DNA of 30,164 bases from JBFHER01 sp041584055 (GTDB lineage Bacteria; Bacteroidota; Bacteroidia; Bacteroidales; UBA5342), in the NCBI GenBank assembly GCA_041584055.1, contig JBFHER010000011.1, positions 1 to 30,164 on the forward strand. Reading direction: 5' to 3'. Under the pieces are notes generated by a model, which saw only the letters and a list, made by a program, of their open reading frames with translations, did no database searches and had not been told where the DNA came from. Shown piece after piece: positions 7,769 to 15,739 of this stretch (the first letter of the stretch is position 1; each line of letters starts with the position of its first letter). Both the position numbers and the translations under genes were made by a program.

Positions 7769-10096
7769 CTATGGCATTGGCGCAATGCCCCAGGATTGAT
7801 TTGCTTCCTTCCCCAGGGTCAGATTAAGTGTTCCTCCTTTAATAAAATCGCTGTGATAAAACCAACATTTGTCCCATTCCCTGCCGTTCAATTTTGCTGT
7901 CTGAATGTACCAATTCCCAGGGTCATTGGCATTTGCCTGAATCACAAATTCCTTTCCCGGATAATAATCATTATTCAATGTTATGCGAATTTCATCGAAG
8001 ATGGGTGTGGTGATTTCATAATAAGGGTTCATTGATGCCCCTCCATCCACTTCAAACAATCCAATTGCCATTAATACCCCCAGGGCTCCCATTTGCCCCT
8101 GATCTTCGTCTCCCTTGTAGCCGTCGTAAGGACTGATGTCGCCAAACACATCTTTTACTTTTCGAACCCATTTTTGGGTTAACCATGGTGCTCCTGCATG
8201 ATTAAAAAGATGCGCCATTGCGGTCCCGGGTTGATTGCCATAATCAATCCAGTTGGATGCATGATTTTTGTTCTCACCCACAAAATCCCTTTTCTCGCCT
8301 TCTTCAAACGAATAGTTTAAAAAATCGATGTACTTCTGTTTTCCCCCAAAAAGGCCAATTAGCCCCGTCATGTCGTGAGGTACAAAATGGGTATATATGG
8401 CAGCGTTACTTTCACAAAATCCACGTGCGTTGAAACCGTCCACAACCGGCTGGAAATCAGCGATCCATTCCCCGTTTATTTCTCTCGGATGAATCATTGC
8501 TGTTTCAGGGTTCCACAGATGTTTATAATTTTTTGATCGCGCATTGAATAAGGCATAATCCTCATTTTTACCAAGGGACTTCGCCATTTGACCAAGGCAC
8601 CAATCCTGGTAGGCATACTCCATGGTCATTGCAGCCCCATCCTTATGCATTCCTTTGGCCTTTATCCCTTCTGGAACCCAACCTTGTTGGATGTAGTACT
8701 GCATTCCTCCCCCAAAGGCAGGTGAGTTGTGTTCGTAGCCGGCATGGTCCCTGGACCCTCCCACAAAGGCGTTTTTTCGTAATCCTTCATAAGCTTTTTC
8801 AACGTCATAATTGCGGATACCTTTGCTATATGCTGTTGCAAAAAACGGCGCAGAAGGATCACCGATCATCACAAAGGTGTAATTTCCACCCGATGGCCCC
8901 CGGGGGATTAAACCACCATTGTTGTACATATCAACCATTGTGTTGCAGAATCCATCCATCACTTCAGGGTACACCATGGACCACAATATATTCAGTGACC
9001 AGTGACTTCCCCACCATGCATCAAAATTATAGTGTGGGAATGCTGGTTTTCCATCGTCATTCAGTCTTACTTGTCGCACCACGGGTGATTCACCTGTCAT
9101 GTCCATATACTTGCCATCCACATCACTGATGATGCGACGCCCAAGCAAAGCACGCCACAAGTCAGTATAAAACTTCACCTGTTGCTGATGTGTTCCTCCC
9201 TGAATCTTAATTTTCCCAAGCCACTGATTCCATTCCATCTCAGAGGCTGAAACAACTTTGTTAAAATCCCAGTGATTGAGTTCTGCGTTGAGGTTTTTGC
9301 GGGCCTGCTCAACACTTACATATGAAATTGCAACTTTCATCTTCACTTCCAGGGCGTCTTCCGTGTCAAAAAATACGGCACCACCCACTTTTTCTCCTTT
9401 TATCCGATCACTCCCTTCCCGGACCGAGGCATCCTCCCATACCTTGAATGTCTGAAACGACTTATCCACCTGTGCAACAAAATACACCGGAGTATCCTTG
9501 GGGCGTCTTCCTGTTTTACTGATCACCTGAACACCTGCCACTTCATTGTCTGAAACTTTCCATATCTCTGAGGAAACAGTGGGACCATGTGCCAGATATG
9601 CACCCACATCAAACACAATGCTTTTTTGACCACCTTTGGGAAAGAAATAACGATGAAAGCCAACACGCGTTGTGGATGTTAACTCAACATCGATCCCATA
9701 ATCATCCAAATGCACCTTATGATAACCAGGTTTTGCGATTTCACCCTCATGGCTAAATGCCGACTTATATGCATTCATCCCCAGATGGCCTTTAAAGGTG
9801 CCAATGGTTGGCATCACAGCCACACCTGCCAGTTGCCAAGCGTGTACATGACTGAAACATTTAATGTGCTTATCATCATACAAATAACCGGAACTCCAGG
9901 TTTTATCCGTATTTGTATCCGGACTCAGGTTGACCATGCCAAAAGGGCGAGAGGCAGAATTAAAATAAAACCAGCGTGAATTATGTGTATCAATAAACGG
10001 ATTAACGAGCTCCACAGGCTCCTTGTCTGCTGACACAGCATTTACCGTAAAAGATGCGATGATCACACCTATAAGAAAAAATGTTGTCTTTATCAT
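7769..10096 (-). CDS. GH92 family exo-alpha-mannosidase-like enzyme
   Basis: Secreted glycoside hydrolase of 775 residues, normal length for GH92, a family of calcium-dependent inverting exo-alpha-mannosidases. A signal peptide (MIKTTFFLIGVIIASFTVNA) precedes the family-typical opening VNPFIDT, FGMVNLSPDT and a SGYLYDDKHIKCFSHVH segment (N-terminal beta-sandwich). The (alpha/alpha)6 part follows from about residue 290. ESNAAIYTHFVPHD carries Glu562, the candidate general acid, and GDEDQGQMGALGVLMAIGLF (Asp663, Glu664, Asp665) matches the position where GH92 enzymes have the general base. Family members more often read GN(D/E)D there, so this is a somewhat divergent branch. Its gene follows fucK by 197 bp with its own candidate promoter. 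Mannose specificity is inferred from the family only; a different sugar is possible in this fucose context. Confidence 0.88.
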   Translation of the reverse strand: MIKTTFFLIGVIIASFTVNAVSADKEPVELVNPFIDTHNSRWFYFNSASRPFGMVNLSPDTNTDKTWSSGYLYDDKHIKCFSHVHAWQLAGVAVMPTIGTFKGHLGMNAYKSAFSHEGEIAKPGYHKVHLDDYGIDVELTSTTRVGFHRYFFPKGGQKSIVFDVGAYLAHGPTVSSEIWKVSDNEVAGVQVISKTGRRPKDTPVYFVAQVDKSFQTFKVWEDASVREGSDRIKGEKVGGAVFFDTEDALEVKMKVAISYVSVEQARKNLNAELNHWDFNKVVSASEMEWNQWLGKIKIQGGTHQQQVKFYTDLWRALLGRRIISDVDGKYMDMTGESPVVRQVRLNDDGKPAFPHYNFDAWWGSHWSLNILWSMVYPEVMDGFCNTMVDMYNNGGLIPRGPSGGNYTFVMIGDPSAPFFATAYSKGIRNYDVEKAYEGLRKNAFVGGSRDHAGYEHNSPAFGGGMQYYIQQGWVPEGIKAKGMHKDGAAMTMEYAYQDWCLGQMAKSLGKNEDYALFNARSKNYKHLWNPETAMIHPREINGEWIADFQPVVDGFNARGFCESNAAIYTHFVPHDMTGLIGLFGGKQKYIDFLNYSFEEGEKRDFVGENKNHASNWIDYGNQPGTAMAHLFNHAGAPWLTQKWVRKVKDVFGDISPYDGYKGDEDQGQMGALGVLMAIGLFEVDGGASMNPYYEITTPIFDEIRITLNNDYYPGKEFVIQANANDPGNWYIQTAKLNGREWDKCWFYHSDFIKGGTLNLTLGKEANQSWGIAPMP

Positions 10097-10173
10097 TGTA
10101 ACCAGTATTTACGACCGCACTCCGGCCTGCCCGATCGTATTTTTCAATTTCAATTAAAAAAAATGACGGGTTA

Positions 10174-10209
10174 CAAAAATACATCACGCAATGCTTACTT
10201 CTTAGTAAG
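10174..10209 (-). promoter_or_regulatory. Candidate promoter and overlapping inverted repeat upstream of the GH92 gene
   Basis: On the minus strand TATTTTTG (10174-10181) is a perfect TAnnTTTG -7 box, leaving a leader of about 70 bases before the start codon. Just upstream, where a -33 region would sit, CTTACT and AGTAAG form a perfect 6-base inverted repeat with a 4-base centre (10194-10209). No TTTG -33 box is seen. An operator covering the promoter is a reasonable reading. Confidence 0.4.
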
Positions 10210-10293
10210 AATTGGTGAAAAGACAGAAGATATGTTGTGAAGCATATTATTGCCTGAGACAAGCAAGCTCAAAAGTTTTCACATTGATCCCGC

Positions 10294-11760
10294 TTAAGCG
10301 TTTTTAAATTCGAGGTACTTTTTGTAAAGTCCATCAAATTGATCCCGTTGTGCAGAAGGGTTTATCTGCGTCGGGTTATATGAAATATTTTTTCTTGCTT
10401 CATCAATTGTTTTTACAACACCTGAACCATTAAAAACAAACAGGGCAGCGCCAAGTACCGTTGTCTCTTTTTGGTCGATCAACTGTATTGGAATGTTACA
10501 CACATCAGCACGAAGTTGATTCCACAAACGATTTTTTGATCCTCCTCCAACACATATGATACGTTCAGCCTTGAAATTTCCGGCTGTTTGCAAGGCCTCC
10601 AGGCTTTCTCGTAAACGAAAGGCGAGACTTTCTAACAGGGCCCGGTATATTTCTTCTCTTTTTGTATTGATGGTGAGTCCGTTGATGGTGCCTGCTTTAG
10701 CACTTGTGCCATCATCATAAAATGCTGGATTGATATTGAGTCCGTGTGCTCCCGGCTCTATTTTTTCTGCAGCACCAATCATGGTTTCATACAGAATATC
10801 CCCGCACAGTTCGCCATAGAAGTTACGGGAGAACCACTCCAGAATACCTGATCCTAACCAGTTTTGGCCAATGTTGTAAACGCCTTTGATTGCATCTGCT
10901 TCAGTGGTCAGGTTGTTCTTCAACTCTTTTGGCCTTGCACTGAATGCCTGACTCCGGGCCATTAATATCTCCCATGTTCCTGAACTAAGCACGGGCTGAT
11001 TTAGTTCTGCACCCGAACCATATACGGCAAATTGGGTATCGTGCCCAGCGAAGAAGACAGGTGTCCCTTCGGGCAGTCCAGTCTCAATGGTGGCTTGTAC
11101 ATGTGAAACACCGGCCTGATCGCCAGCTTCATAAATATCGCCAAACAAGGAGGCATCAATGTCTAATTTCTTTAAAATATCGCTAGAAAACTGGCGTTTC
11201 CCTAAATCTGCCATCATTGACGTGCCCATCATGGTGGCGTCGTTTTTTAATTCGCCGGTTAATTTTTTTATAAAAAGGGACGGTATAAATAAAAAGCGGT
11301 AAGCTGCATCGATGATGTCCGGACGATTTTCCCGGAACCAGATCATTTTATTGATTGTATTGAAGGCATAAGGATACACACCTGAGATACGGTACAGCTC
11401 TTCCAAAGGCATGTACTTATCTATGTTTTCCATGATGGGATGCGTCCGCTCACACTGCCATGAAACAACCGGATATAGCAATTCTCCTTCTTTGTCAACA
11501 AAAGCACCGTCCACGCCAAAGGTGGTCACGGTGGCTCCGGCGATACGGCTCACGTCAATCTGTGATGTAACATGCTTTGCAGCCATGCTCAGTTTGCCCC
11601 ACATCTTCTCTATGTCCCAGATTATTCCGCCTTTAAGATTCGGATCCGGATCTGTTTCATTTGGTGCTGATTTAGACGCCAAAATCTGTCCTTTGGTGTC
11701 CATCGCGATGACCCGTACATTTGTTGCCCCACAATCAAAAACTATTGCAATATCCTTCAT
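10294..11760 (-). CDS. fucK: L-fuculokinase
   Basis: Cytoplasmic FGGY-family kinase that phosphorylates L-fuculose to L-fuculose 1-phosphate, the second step of L-fucose catabolism. The 488-residue protein closely follows my memory of E. coli FucK along its length: FDCGATNVRVIAMD (phosphate-binding), TTFGVDGAFVDKEGELLYP, AGHDTQFAVYGSGAE, QPVLSSGTWEILM and the nucleotide-site ICVGGGSKNRLWNQ. I place the start at 11760 (MKDIAIVFDCGATN, preceded by an AAGGATT ribosome-site-like stretch). The longer frame reaching 11805 adds 15 residues that match nothing in the family. It lies 271 bp after fucI, with no gene between, so it may have its own promoter. The same enzyme type can also phosphorylate D-ribulose from D-arabinose. 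Confidence 0.95.
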   Translation of the reverse strand: MKDIAIVFDCGATNVRVIAMDTKGQILASKSAPNETDPDPNLKGGIIWDIEKMWGKLSMAAKHVTSQIDVSRIAGATVTTFGVDGAFVDKEGELLYPVVSWQCERTHPIMENIDKYMPLEELYRISGVYPYAFNTINKMIWFRENRPDIIDAAYRFLFIPSLFIKKLTGELKNDATMMGTSMMADLGKRQFSSDILKKLDIDASLFGDIYEAGDQAGVSHVQATIETGLPEGTPVFFAGHDTQFAVYGSGAELNQPVLSSGTWEILMARSQAFSARPKELKNNLTTEADAIKGVYNIGQNWLGSGILEWFSRNFYGELCGDILYETMIGAAEKIEPGAHGLNINPAFYDDGTSAKAGTINGLTINTKREEIYRALLESLAFRLRESLEALQTAGNFKAERIICVGGGSKNRLWNQLRADVCNIPIQLIDQKETTVLGAALFVFNGSGVVKTIDEARKNISYNPTQINPSAQRDQFDGLYKKYLEFKNA

Positions 11761-12031
11761 TATAATCCTTATTAAAAAACAAATTGTGTCGGTACGATGC
11801 GCCAAAAAAACTGACCATTCACCGAAACGACGGGGTGAACAGGCAATTTTATTTGCAATTGCAATCTACCTGACGATATGATTTAAAAAGGGTATCCAAA
11901 AAACATCTTTGCTTCCCAAACCAGGGGATTTAGACCTTGTGTATCAACCTTCAAAACGGATCAATCGATTTTGAAAATAATGCACTAAGGCACTAAAACA
12001 AATTTGTTTTCCAGATACCCTCCTTGTAAAA
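11761..12031. other. fucI-fucK intergenic gap with several symmetric elements
   Basis: This 271-bp gap holds no credible gene. It contains a 12-base palindrome TTGCAATTGCAA (11853-11864), an inverted repeat TTCAAAA/TTTTGAA (11950-11956 and 11969-11975), a tandem pair GCACTAAG-GCACTAAA just before 11998, and a 16-base palindrome AAAACAAATTTGTTTT (11995-12010) that begins 21 bases past the fucI stop. Such a layout suggests separate control of fucK or transcript processing, but no clear promoter was recognised. Confidence 0.4.
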
Positions 12032-13807
12032 TTATTTATACAATGGGCCGTAGGTGGCACATGCTCTGTAATCCTGTCCCTCTTTGTCTGTTCCGAAAGC
12101 AGACCATGCGCTTGGGCGGAAAATATCCTTTTCATCCACGTTGTGCATGCATACCGGAATGCGCAGAATAGATGCCAGGGTGATTAAATCGGCGCCAATA
12201 TGGCCATAGCTGATCGCCCCATGATTCGCACCCCAGTTAGCCATTACACTGTACACATCCTCGAACGCACCTTCACCATTTGTACGTGGTACAAACCATG
12301 TTGTTGGCCAGGTTTGATCTGTTCTTTTGTTTAATATGTCGTGAATTTCACCGTCCACCTTCACTGTCCAGCCTTCTGCAATTTGCAACACAGGACCCAG
12401 GCCATCAACCATGTTGACGCGACTCATTGTCACCGGCATTTCACCATCTGTTTTGAAGAGTGAAGAAAAGCCTCCTCCCCGGAAATACTCCACGTTTGCT
12501 GGTGGCCAGGTTGTATTATCAAGGCATTTCTGAGCTTCATCCTTTGAAATTTCCCAGAAAGGTTTCATGGCTGGTTCACCAGCAGCATTGCGTTGCTGAG
12601 CAGTTGCATCAAGCGTTGTAGACCCAGAATTTATCAAGTGAATCATTCCCCCGGCAGCCTTGCCTGTCAATGCTTTTCCTGTAACACGTTTCACCGCATC
12701 AGGACTCCAGTAAGTCCGCACATCAGAGAAGATTTGAGATGTATTGGTTAGCAAATGGCCAAACAACATAGCCACACCATTCAGGTGATCATTTTCGGTG
12801 GCAACAACAAAAGCCTGACGAATGCCATTCCAATCGAAAGAAGAATTAAGGATTGCTTCAAGAAAATCAGCATTTGGCTGATAATCGGTCCATTGACGTT
12901 GTCCCTGAAATCCACCAAAGATTGCATTTCTACCCAAGCCTTCTTCACGGTAGCCCATTTCAACCAGTTTAGGATTACCAATCATCATATCACGGTAGAT
13001 TAAAGTCATTTTAACAACTTTCTCCCATTCTTTTTCTTTTTGCTCAACGGTATGCGGTTTTCCATTTAAATCAACACCTTCCTTGCAGTTTTCTTTCGTC
13101 CATGCCAGTGCTTTCGCATACTCATCTTTATCATAGATTTCTTCGTCGATGCGACGCATTATTTCAATTGACTCAACATATTCAGCACGGATGCCTAAAT
13201 ATTTTTGCAGGAAGTCACCATCCACCTGAGAACCAGCAATCCCCATGGAGCTGTAACCCACCGATAAATATGATTTCCCGTTCATTTGAGCTGTTGCCAG
13301 TGCCGCCTTCACAAAACGAAGGATCTTTTCCTGAACATCCGCAGGAATTCTTGTATCACCTGCATCCTGTACATCACGGCCATAGATTCCGAAAGTTGGG
13401 AGTCCTTTCTGTGTATAGCCAGCCAAAGCTGCTGCTAAATAAACAGCGCCTGGACGTTCTGTTCCATTGAATCCCCATACAGCTTTGGGCAGTGTTGGAT
13501 CTGTATCCATCACTTCTGTTCCATAGCACCAACATGGCGTCACGGTCAGTGACACGCCTACGCCTGCTTTTTTAAATTTATCTGCACACATTGCTGCTTC
13601 AGCAACGCCACCGATACATGTATCTGCTAAAACGCATTCTACTTTTTCTCCACTGGGAAAACGAAGATTTTCTTCAATAAAAGCGGCTGCCGCTTTCGCT
13701 AAATCCATCACCTGGTCTTCCAATGATTCACGCACACCATTTTCCCGACCGTCAATAACAGGGCGAATTCCAACTTTTGGCAAATCACCGATTAATCTGT
13801 TAGCCAT
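12032..13807 (-). CDS. fucI: L-fucose isomerase
   Basis: Cytoplasmic Mn2+-dependent ketol isomerase converting L-fucose to L-fuculose, the first step of the pathway. At 591 residues it has the same length as E. coli FucI and very similar blocks: PKVGIRPVIDGRENGVRESL, DTCIGGVAEAA, TPCWCYGTEVMD, WGFNGTERPGAVYLAAAL, LNSSFDWNG and VYSVMANWGANHG. The two metal/catalytic acids known in the E. coli enzyme (Glu337 and Asp361) appear as Glu338 in ATENDHLNG and Asp362 in DVRTYWSPDA, with identical 24-residue spacing. No signal peptide is present, as expected. It is the first gene leftward from the divergent intergenic region and precedes fucK. Isomerases of this family also act on D-arabinose and related sugars, so L-fucose is the likely but not the only possible substrate. 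Confidence 0.98.
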   Translation of the reverse strand: MANRLIGDLPKVGIRPVIDGRENGVRESLEDQVMDLAKAAAAFIEENLRFPSGEKVECVLADTCIGGVAEAAMCADKFKKAGVGVSLTVTPCWCYGTEVMDTDPTLPKAVWGFNGTERPGAVYLAAALAGYTQKGLPTFGIYGRDVQDAGDTRIPADVQEKILRFVKAALATAQMNGKSYLSVGYSSMGIAGSQVDGDFLQKYLGIRAEYVESIEIMRRIDEEIYDKDEYAKALAWTKENCKEGVDLNGKPHTVEQKEKEWEKVVKMTLIYRDMMIGNPKLVEMGYREEGLGRNAIFGGFQGQRQWTDYQPNADFLEAILNSSFDWNGIRQAFVVATENDHLNGVAMLFGHLLTNTSQIFSDVRTYWSPDAVKRVTGKALTGKAAGGMIHLINSGSTTLDATAQQRNAAGEPAMKPFWEISKDEAQKCLDNTTWPPANVEYFRGGGFSSLFKTDGEMPVTMSRVNMVDGLGPVLQIAEGWTVKVDGEIHDILNKRTDQTWPTTWFVPRTNGEGAFEDVYSVMANWGANHGAISYGHIGADLITLASILRIPVCMHNVDEKDIFRPSAWSAFGTDKEGQDYRACATYGPLYK

Positions 13808-13862
13808 TATGTTTCGTATTTAAAATTAAAAAAGTTATATAAAATTACATTTCTCTCCGTTA

Positions 13863-13870
13863 CAAAGTTT
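13863..13870 (-). promoter_or_regulatory. Candidate fucI -7 box
   Basis: On the minus strand AAACTTTG matches TAnnTTTG except for the first base, with a TTTT 18 bases upstream in place of the TTTG -33 box. The predicted leader to the fucI start is about 50 bases. A perfect TATCTTTG also exists on the plus strand at 13907-13914, but it is about 350 bases from the sulfatase start. Confidence 0.3.
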
Positions 13871-13976
13871 GCTTATTTATGCTCTTATAAAAATGTCCAG
13901 TTGTATTATCTTTGTATCTGTTTTAAACATTTCACATCACAGGCACATTCAAATGCACTGCAAAAAATCCAATTAT

Positions 13977-14044
13977 TGCCAGCCCATTCCCCACCCAGAA
14001 ATGCCCCTTGCCTGCAGGCGATGCACAAGCCCTTGTATCTGGCA
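13977..14044. ncRNA. Possible structured element in the fucI/sulfatase intergenic region
   Basis: TGCCAG (13977-13982) and CTGGCA (14039-14044) could close a 68-base domain. It contains the 10-base palindrome GCCTGCAGGC (14010-14019) and the hairpin ACAAG-cc-CTTGT (14025-14036). CATTCCCC is repeated at 13985-13992 and 14050-14057, one copy near each outer arm. The region is more G/C-rich than its surroundings. It could be a leader, a small RNA or a protein-binding site; it matches no RNA family I recognise. Confidence 0.25.
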
Positions 14045-14266
14045 GATTTCATTCCCCAATCCCGGCAAACCATTATGAATAATATTTTTACGCTCATCAT
14101 CAATACATTTCAGCGAATGTCTGTTTTTATGCTGCCATAAATATATTCCCAGTGTTTGCATGATCCATCATAACAACTAATATCTAAAAAACTTAACTTT
14201 AACCTTTCGCAGGTTTAAAAAAAACAGAAGCGAGGCCATTGAATGTTATAAACAGAAAAACACATT

Positions 14267-15739
14267 ATGAAACGAATGCAAATCCAACACCTCTTGTCCA
14301 GGCAACTAATTATTTTGGCATTTTCACTAATTGTCACACCGGTTTTCATGTTTGCCGAAAATGCAAATAAACCAAATGTGGTGATGATTGTCATTGACGA
14401 TTTGGGCTGGAAAGATTTAGGCTGTTATGGGAGTTATTTTTATGAAACACCCAACATTGACAGGCTGGCTTCCGAAGGGATTCTTTTTAATCAAGCGTAT
14501 GCAGGTGCATCTAATTGTGCACCGAGCAGGGCGTGCCTGATGACCGGGCAAAACACGCCTCGCCATGGCATCTACACGGTAAGTCCCTCCGATCGGGGAA
14601 ACATAAAAACACGTAAACTAATCCCTACCCCGAACACTGATTTCGTTCATGAGGACGTTTTAACACTGGCTGATGAAATGAGGTTGAATGGTTATATAAC
14701 ATGCCAGATCGGGAAGTGGCACATTGGGGAAGATCCACTTCAGCAAGGCTTCGATCGCACTGTTGCCGGAGGTCGTTGGGGACATCCCAAAAGTTATTTT
14801 GCGCCCTATGTTTACCCCACCTTAGAGGCTCCGGAAGGAGAATACCTTACAGAGCGCCTTACAAAAGAAGCAATACACTTCATTGAGGAAAACAGATCAA
14901 ACCCATTTTTCCTCTATCTGCCTTACTACACTGTGCACACACCTTTACAGGGGAAGCAGGAATTGATCGAAAAATATAAAAATAAAGCGGCAAAAGATGA
15001 GCAATCCAATGCTGTTTATGCAGCCATGGTGGAAGCCATGGATGCCAATGCAGGAAGGTTATTAAACAAATTAAAGGAACTGGAGCTTGAAGACAACACC
15101 ATTGTTCTTTTTACTTCCGACAATGGTGGTTTACGGCATGTCTCCAGTCAGGCACCTCTGCGAGGTGGGAAGGGGTCGTACTATGAGGGAGGGATCCGTG
15201 TGCCTTTGATCATTAAATGGCCTGCCCACATTCCTGCAGGAAAAACCAGCGACGAAGCTGTTGTTAACCTTGATTTTTATCCAACGCTACTGGATCTGCT
15301 TGGTGCAACACCAGAGAAAAAGTTGCTGGATGGCACCAGCATTGCATCCTATCTTCTTAAGCAAAAACCAATTCCGGAGCACCCTCTTTTCTGGCATTTC
15401 CCCATCTATCTGCAAACACAGGGACAAGTCAGTTCAACGCAAGGGTGGCGGGACAATCTCTTTCGCACCCGTCCGGGTTCTGCACTGCGTCTGGGAAAAT
15501 GGAAATTGCTTGAATTTTTCGAGGACAATGCCATTGAACTATACGATTTGGAAGCTGATCCCGGCGAAACACACGATCTGACCTCAGAGGATCCTGAAAC
15601 AGCCCACAAATTACATCAGCTATTAAAAGAATGGAGAATCAAAACAAATGCCCCTGTTCCCAGTGAATTGAATCCGGCTTATGACGAAGCAGAATCAAAA
15701 AAACTTAGTTTGCTGAAACAACAAGGCAAAAGCAATTAG
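14267..15739 (+). CDS. Periplasmic formylglycine-dependent sulfatase (S1 family)
   Basis: Sulfate-ester hydrolase of 490 residues, the usual S1 length. A positively charged N-terminus and hydrophobic run (LIILAFSLIVTPVFMFA) form a signal peptide without a lipobox, so a soluble periplasmic enzyme is expected. The active-site motif CAPSRACLMTG has Cys84 as the residue converted to formylglycine, a job for a maturase not encoded in the window. Metal-binding parts are NVVMIVIDDLGWKDLGCYG at the N-terminus and FTSDNGG later; IGKWHIG supplies the conserved Lys and His. LYLPYYTVHTPLQ and GEYLTERLT resemble galactose- and fucose-type exo-sulfatase subfamilies such as S1_16, but the subfamily cannot be settled by eye. 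It is the only rightward gene, transcribed away from fucI, and its TAG stop overlaps the stop of the GH36-like gene. Confidence 0.95.
   Translation: MKRMQIQHLLSRQLIILAFSLIVTPVFMFAENANKPNVVMIVIDDLGWKDLGCYGSYFYETPNIDRLASEGILFNQAYAGASNCAPSRACLMTGQNTPRHGIYTVSPSDRGNIKTRKLIPTPNTDFVHEDVLTLADEMRLNGYITCQIGKWHIGEDPLQQGFDRTVAGGRWGHPKSYFAPYVYPTLEAPEGEYLTERLTKEAIHFIEENRSNPFFLYLPYYTVHTPLQGKQELIEKYKNKAAKDEQSNAVYAAMVEAMDANAGRLLNKLKELELEDNTIVLFTSDNGGLRHVSSQAPLRGGKGSYYEGGIRVPLIIKWPAHIPAGKTSDEAVVNLDFYPTLLDLLGATPEKKLLDGTSIASYLLKQKPIPEHPLFWHFPIYLQTQGQVSSTQGWRDNLFRTRPGSALRLGKWKLLEFFEDNAIELYDLEADPGETHDLTSEDPETAHKLHQLLKEWRIKTNAPVPSELNPAYDEAESKKLSLLKQQGKSN

Larger units (their letters stand above)
13808..14266. other. 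Divergent intergenic region between fucI and the rightward sulfatase
   Basis: The only gene-free stretch above 300 bp in the window. The flanks are A/T-rich and promoter-like, while the middle (about 13975-14060) is visibly richer in G/C and full of short inverted repeats. Short frames of 60-80 codons exist on both strands in the middle, but they overlap each other and resemble no family I know. Both divergent transcripts must start here. Confidence 0.7.

Noticed and set aside
8629..9129. A 166-codon open frame on the plus strand inside the GH92 gene
   Set aside because: It is antisense to conserved GH92 coding sequence, has no signal, domain or sensible composition, and is best explained as a shadow of the codon use of the real gene.
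11761..11805. N-terminal extension of fucK to 11805
   Set aside because: The extra 15 residues do not resemble the FGGY N-terminus; the ATG at 11760 begins right at the conserved strand and has a better ribosome-site-like context.
11411..11881. A 156-codon plus-strand frame overlapping the start of fucK
   Set aside because: It is antisense to the highly conserved N-terminal half of fucK and runs into the A/T-rich gap; no recognisable protein features.
11885..12020. GGGTATC / GATACCC inverted repeat about 120 bases apart flanking the fucI-fucK gap
   Set aside because: The arms are only seven bases and the spacing is too long for a terminator; there is no transposase or target duplication to suggest a small mobile element.
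13869..14161. Several short frames (62-79 codons) on both strands in the fucI/sulfatase intergenic region
   Set aside because: They overlap one another in different frames and match no family I know. The Cys-rich minus-strand frame at 13906-14103 looks like a by-product of the G/C-rich island.
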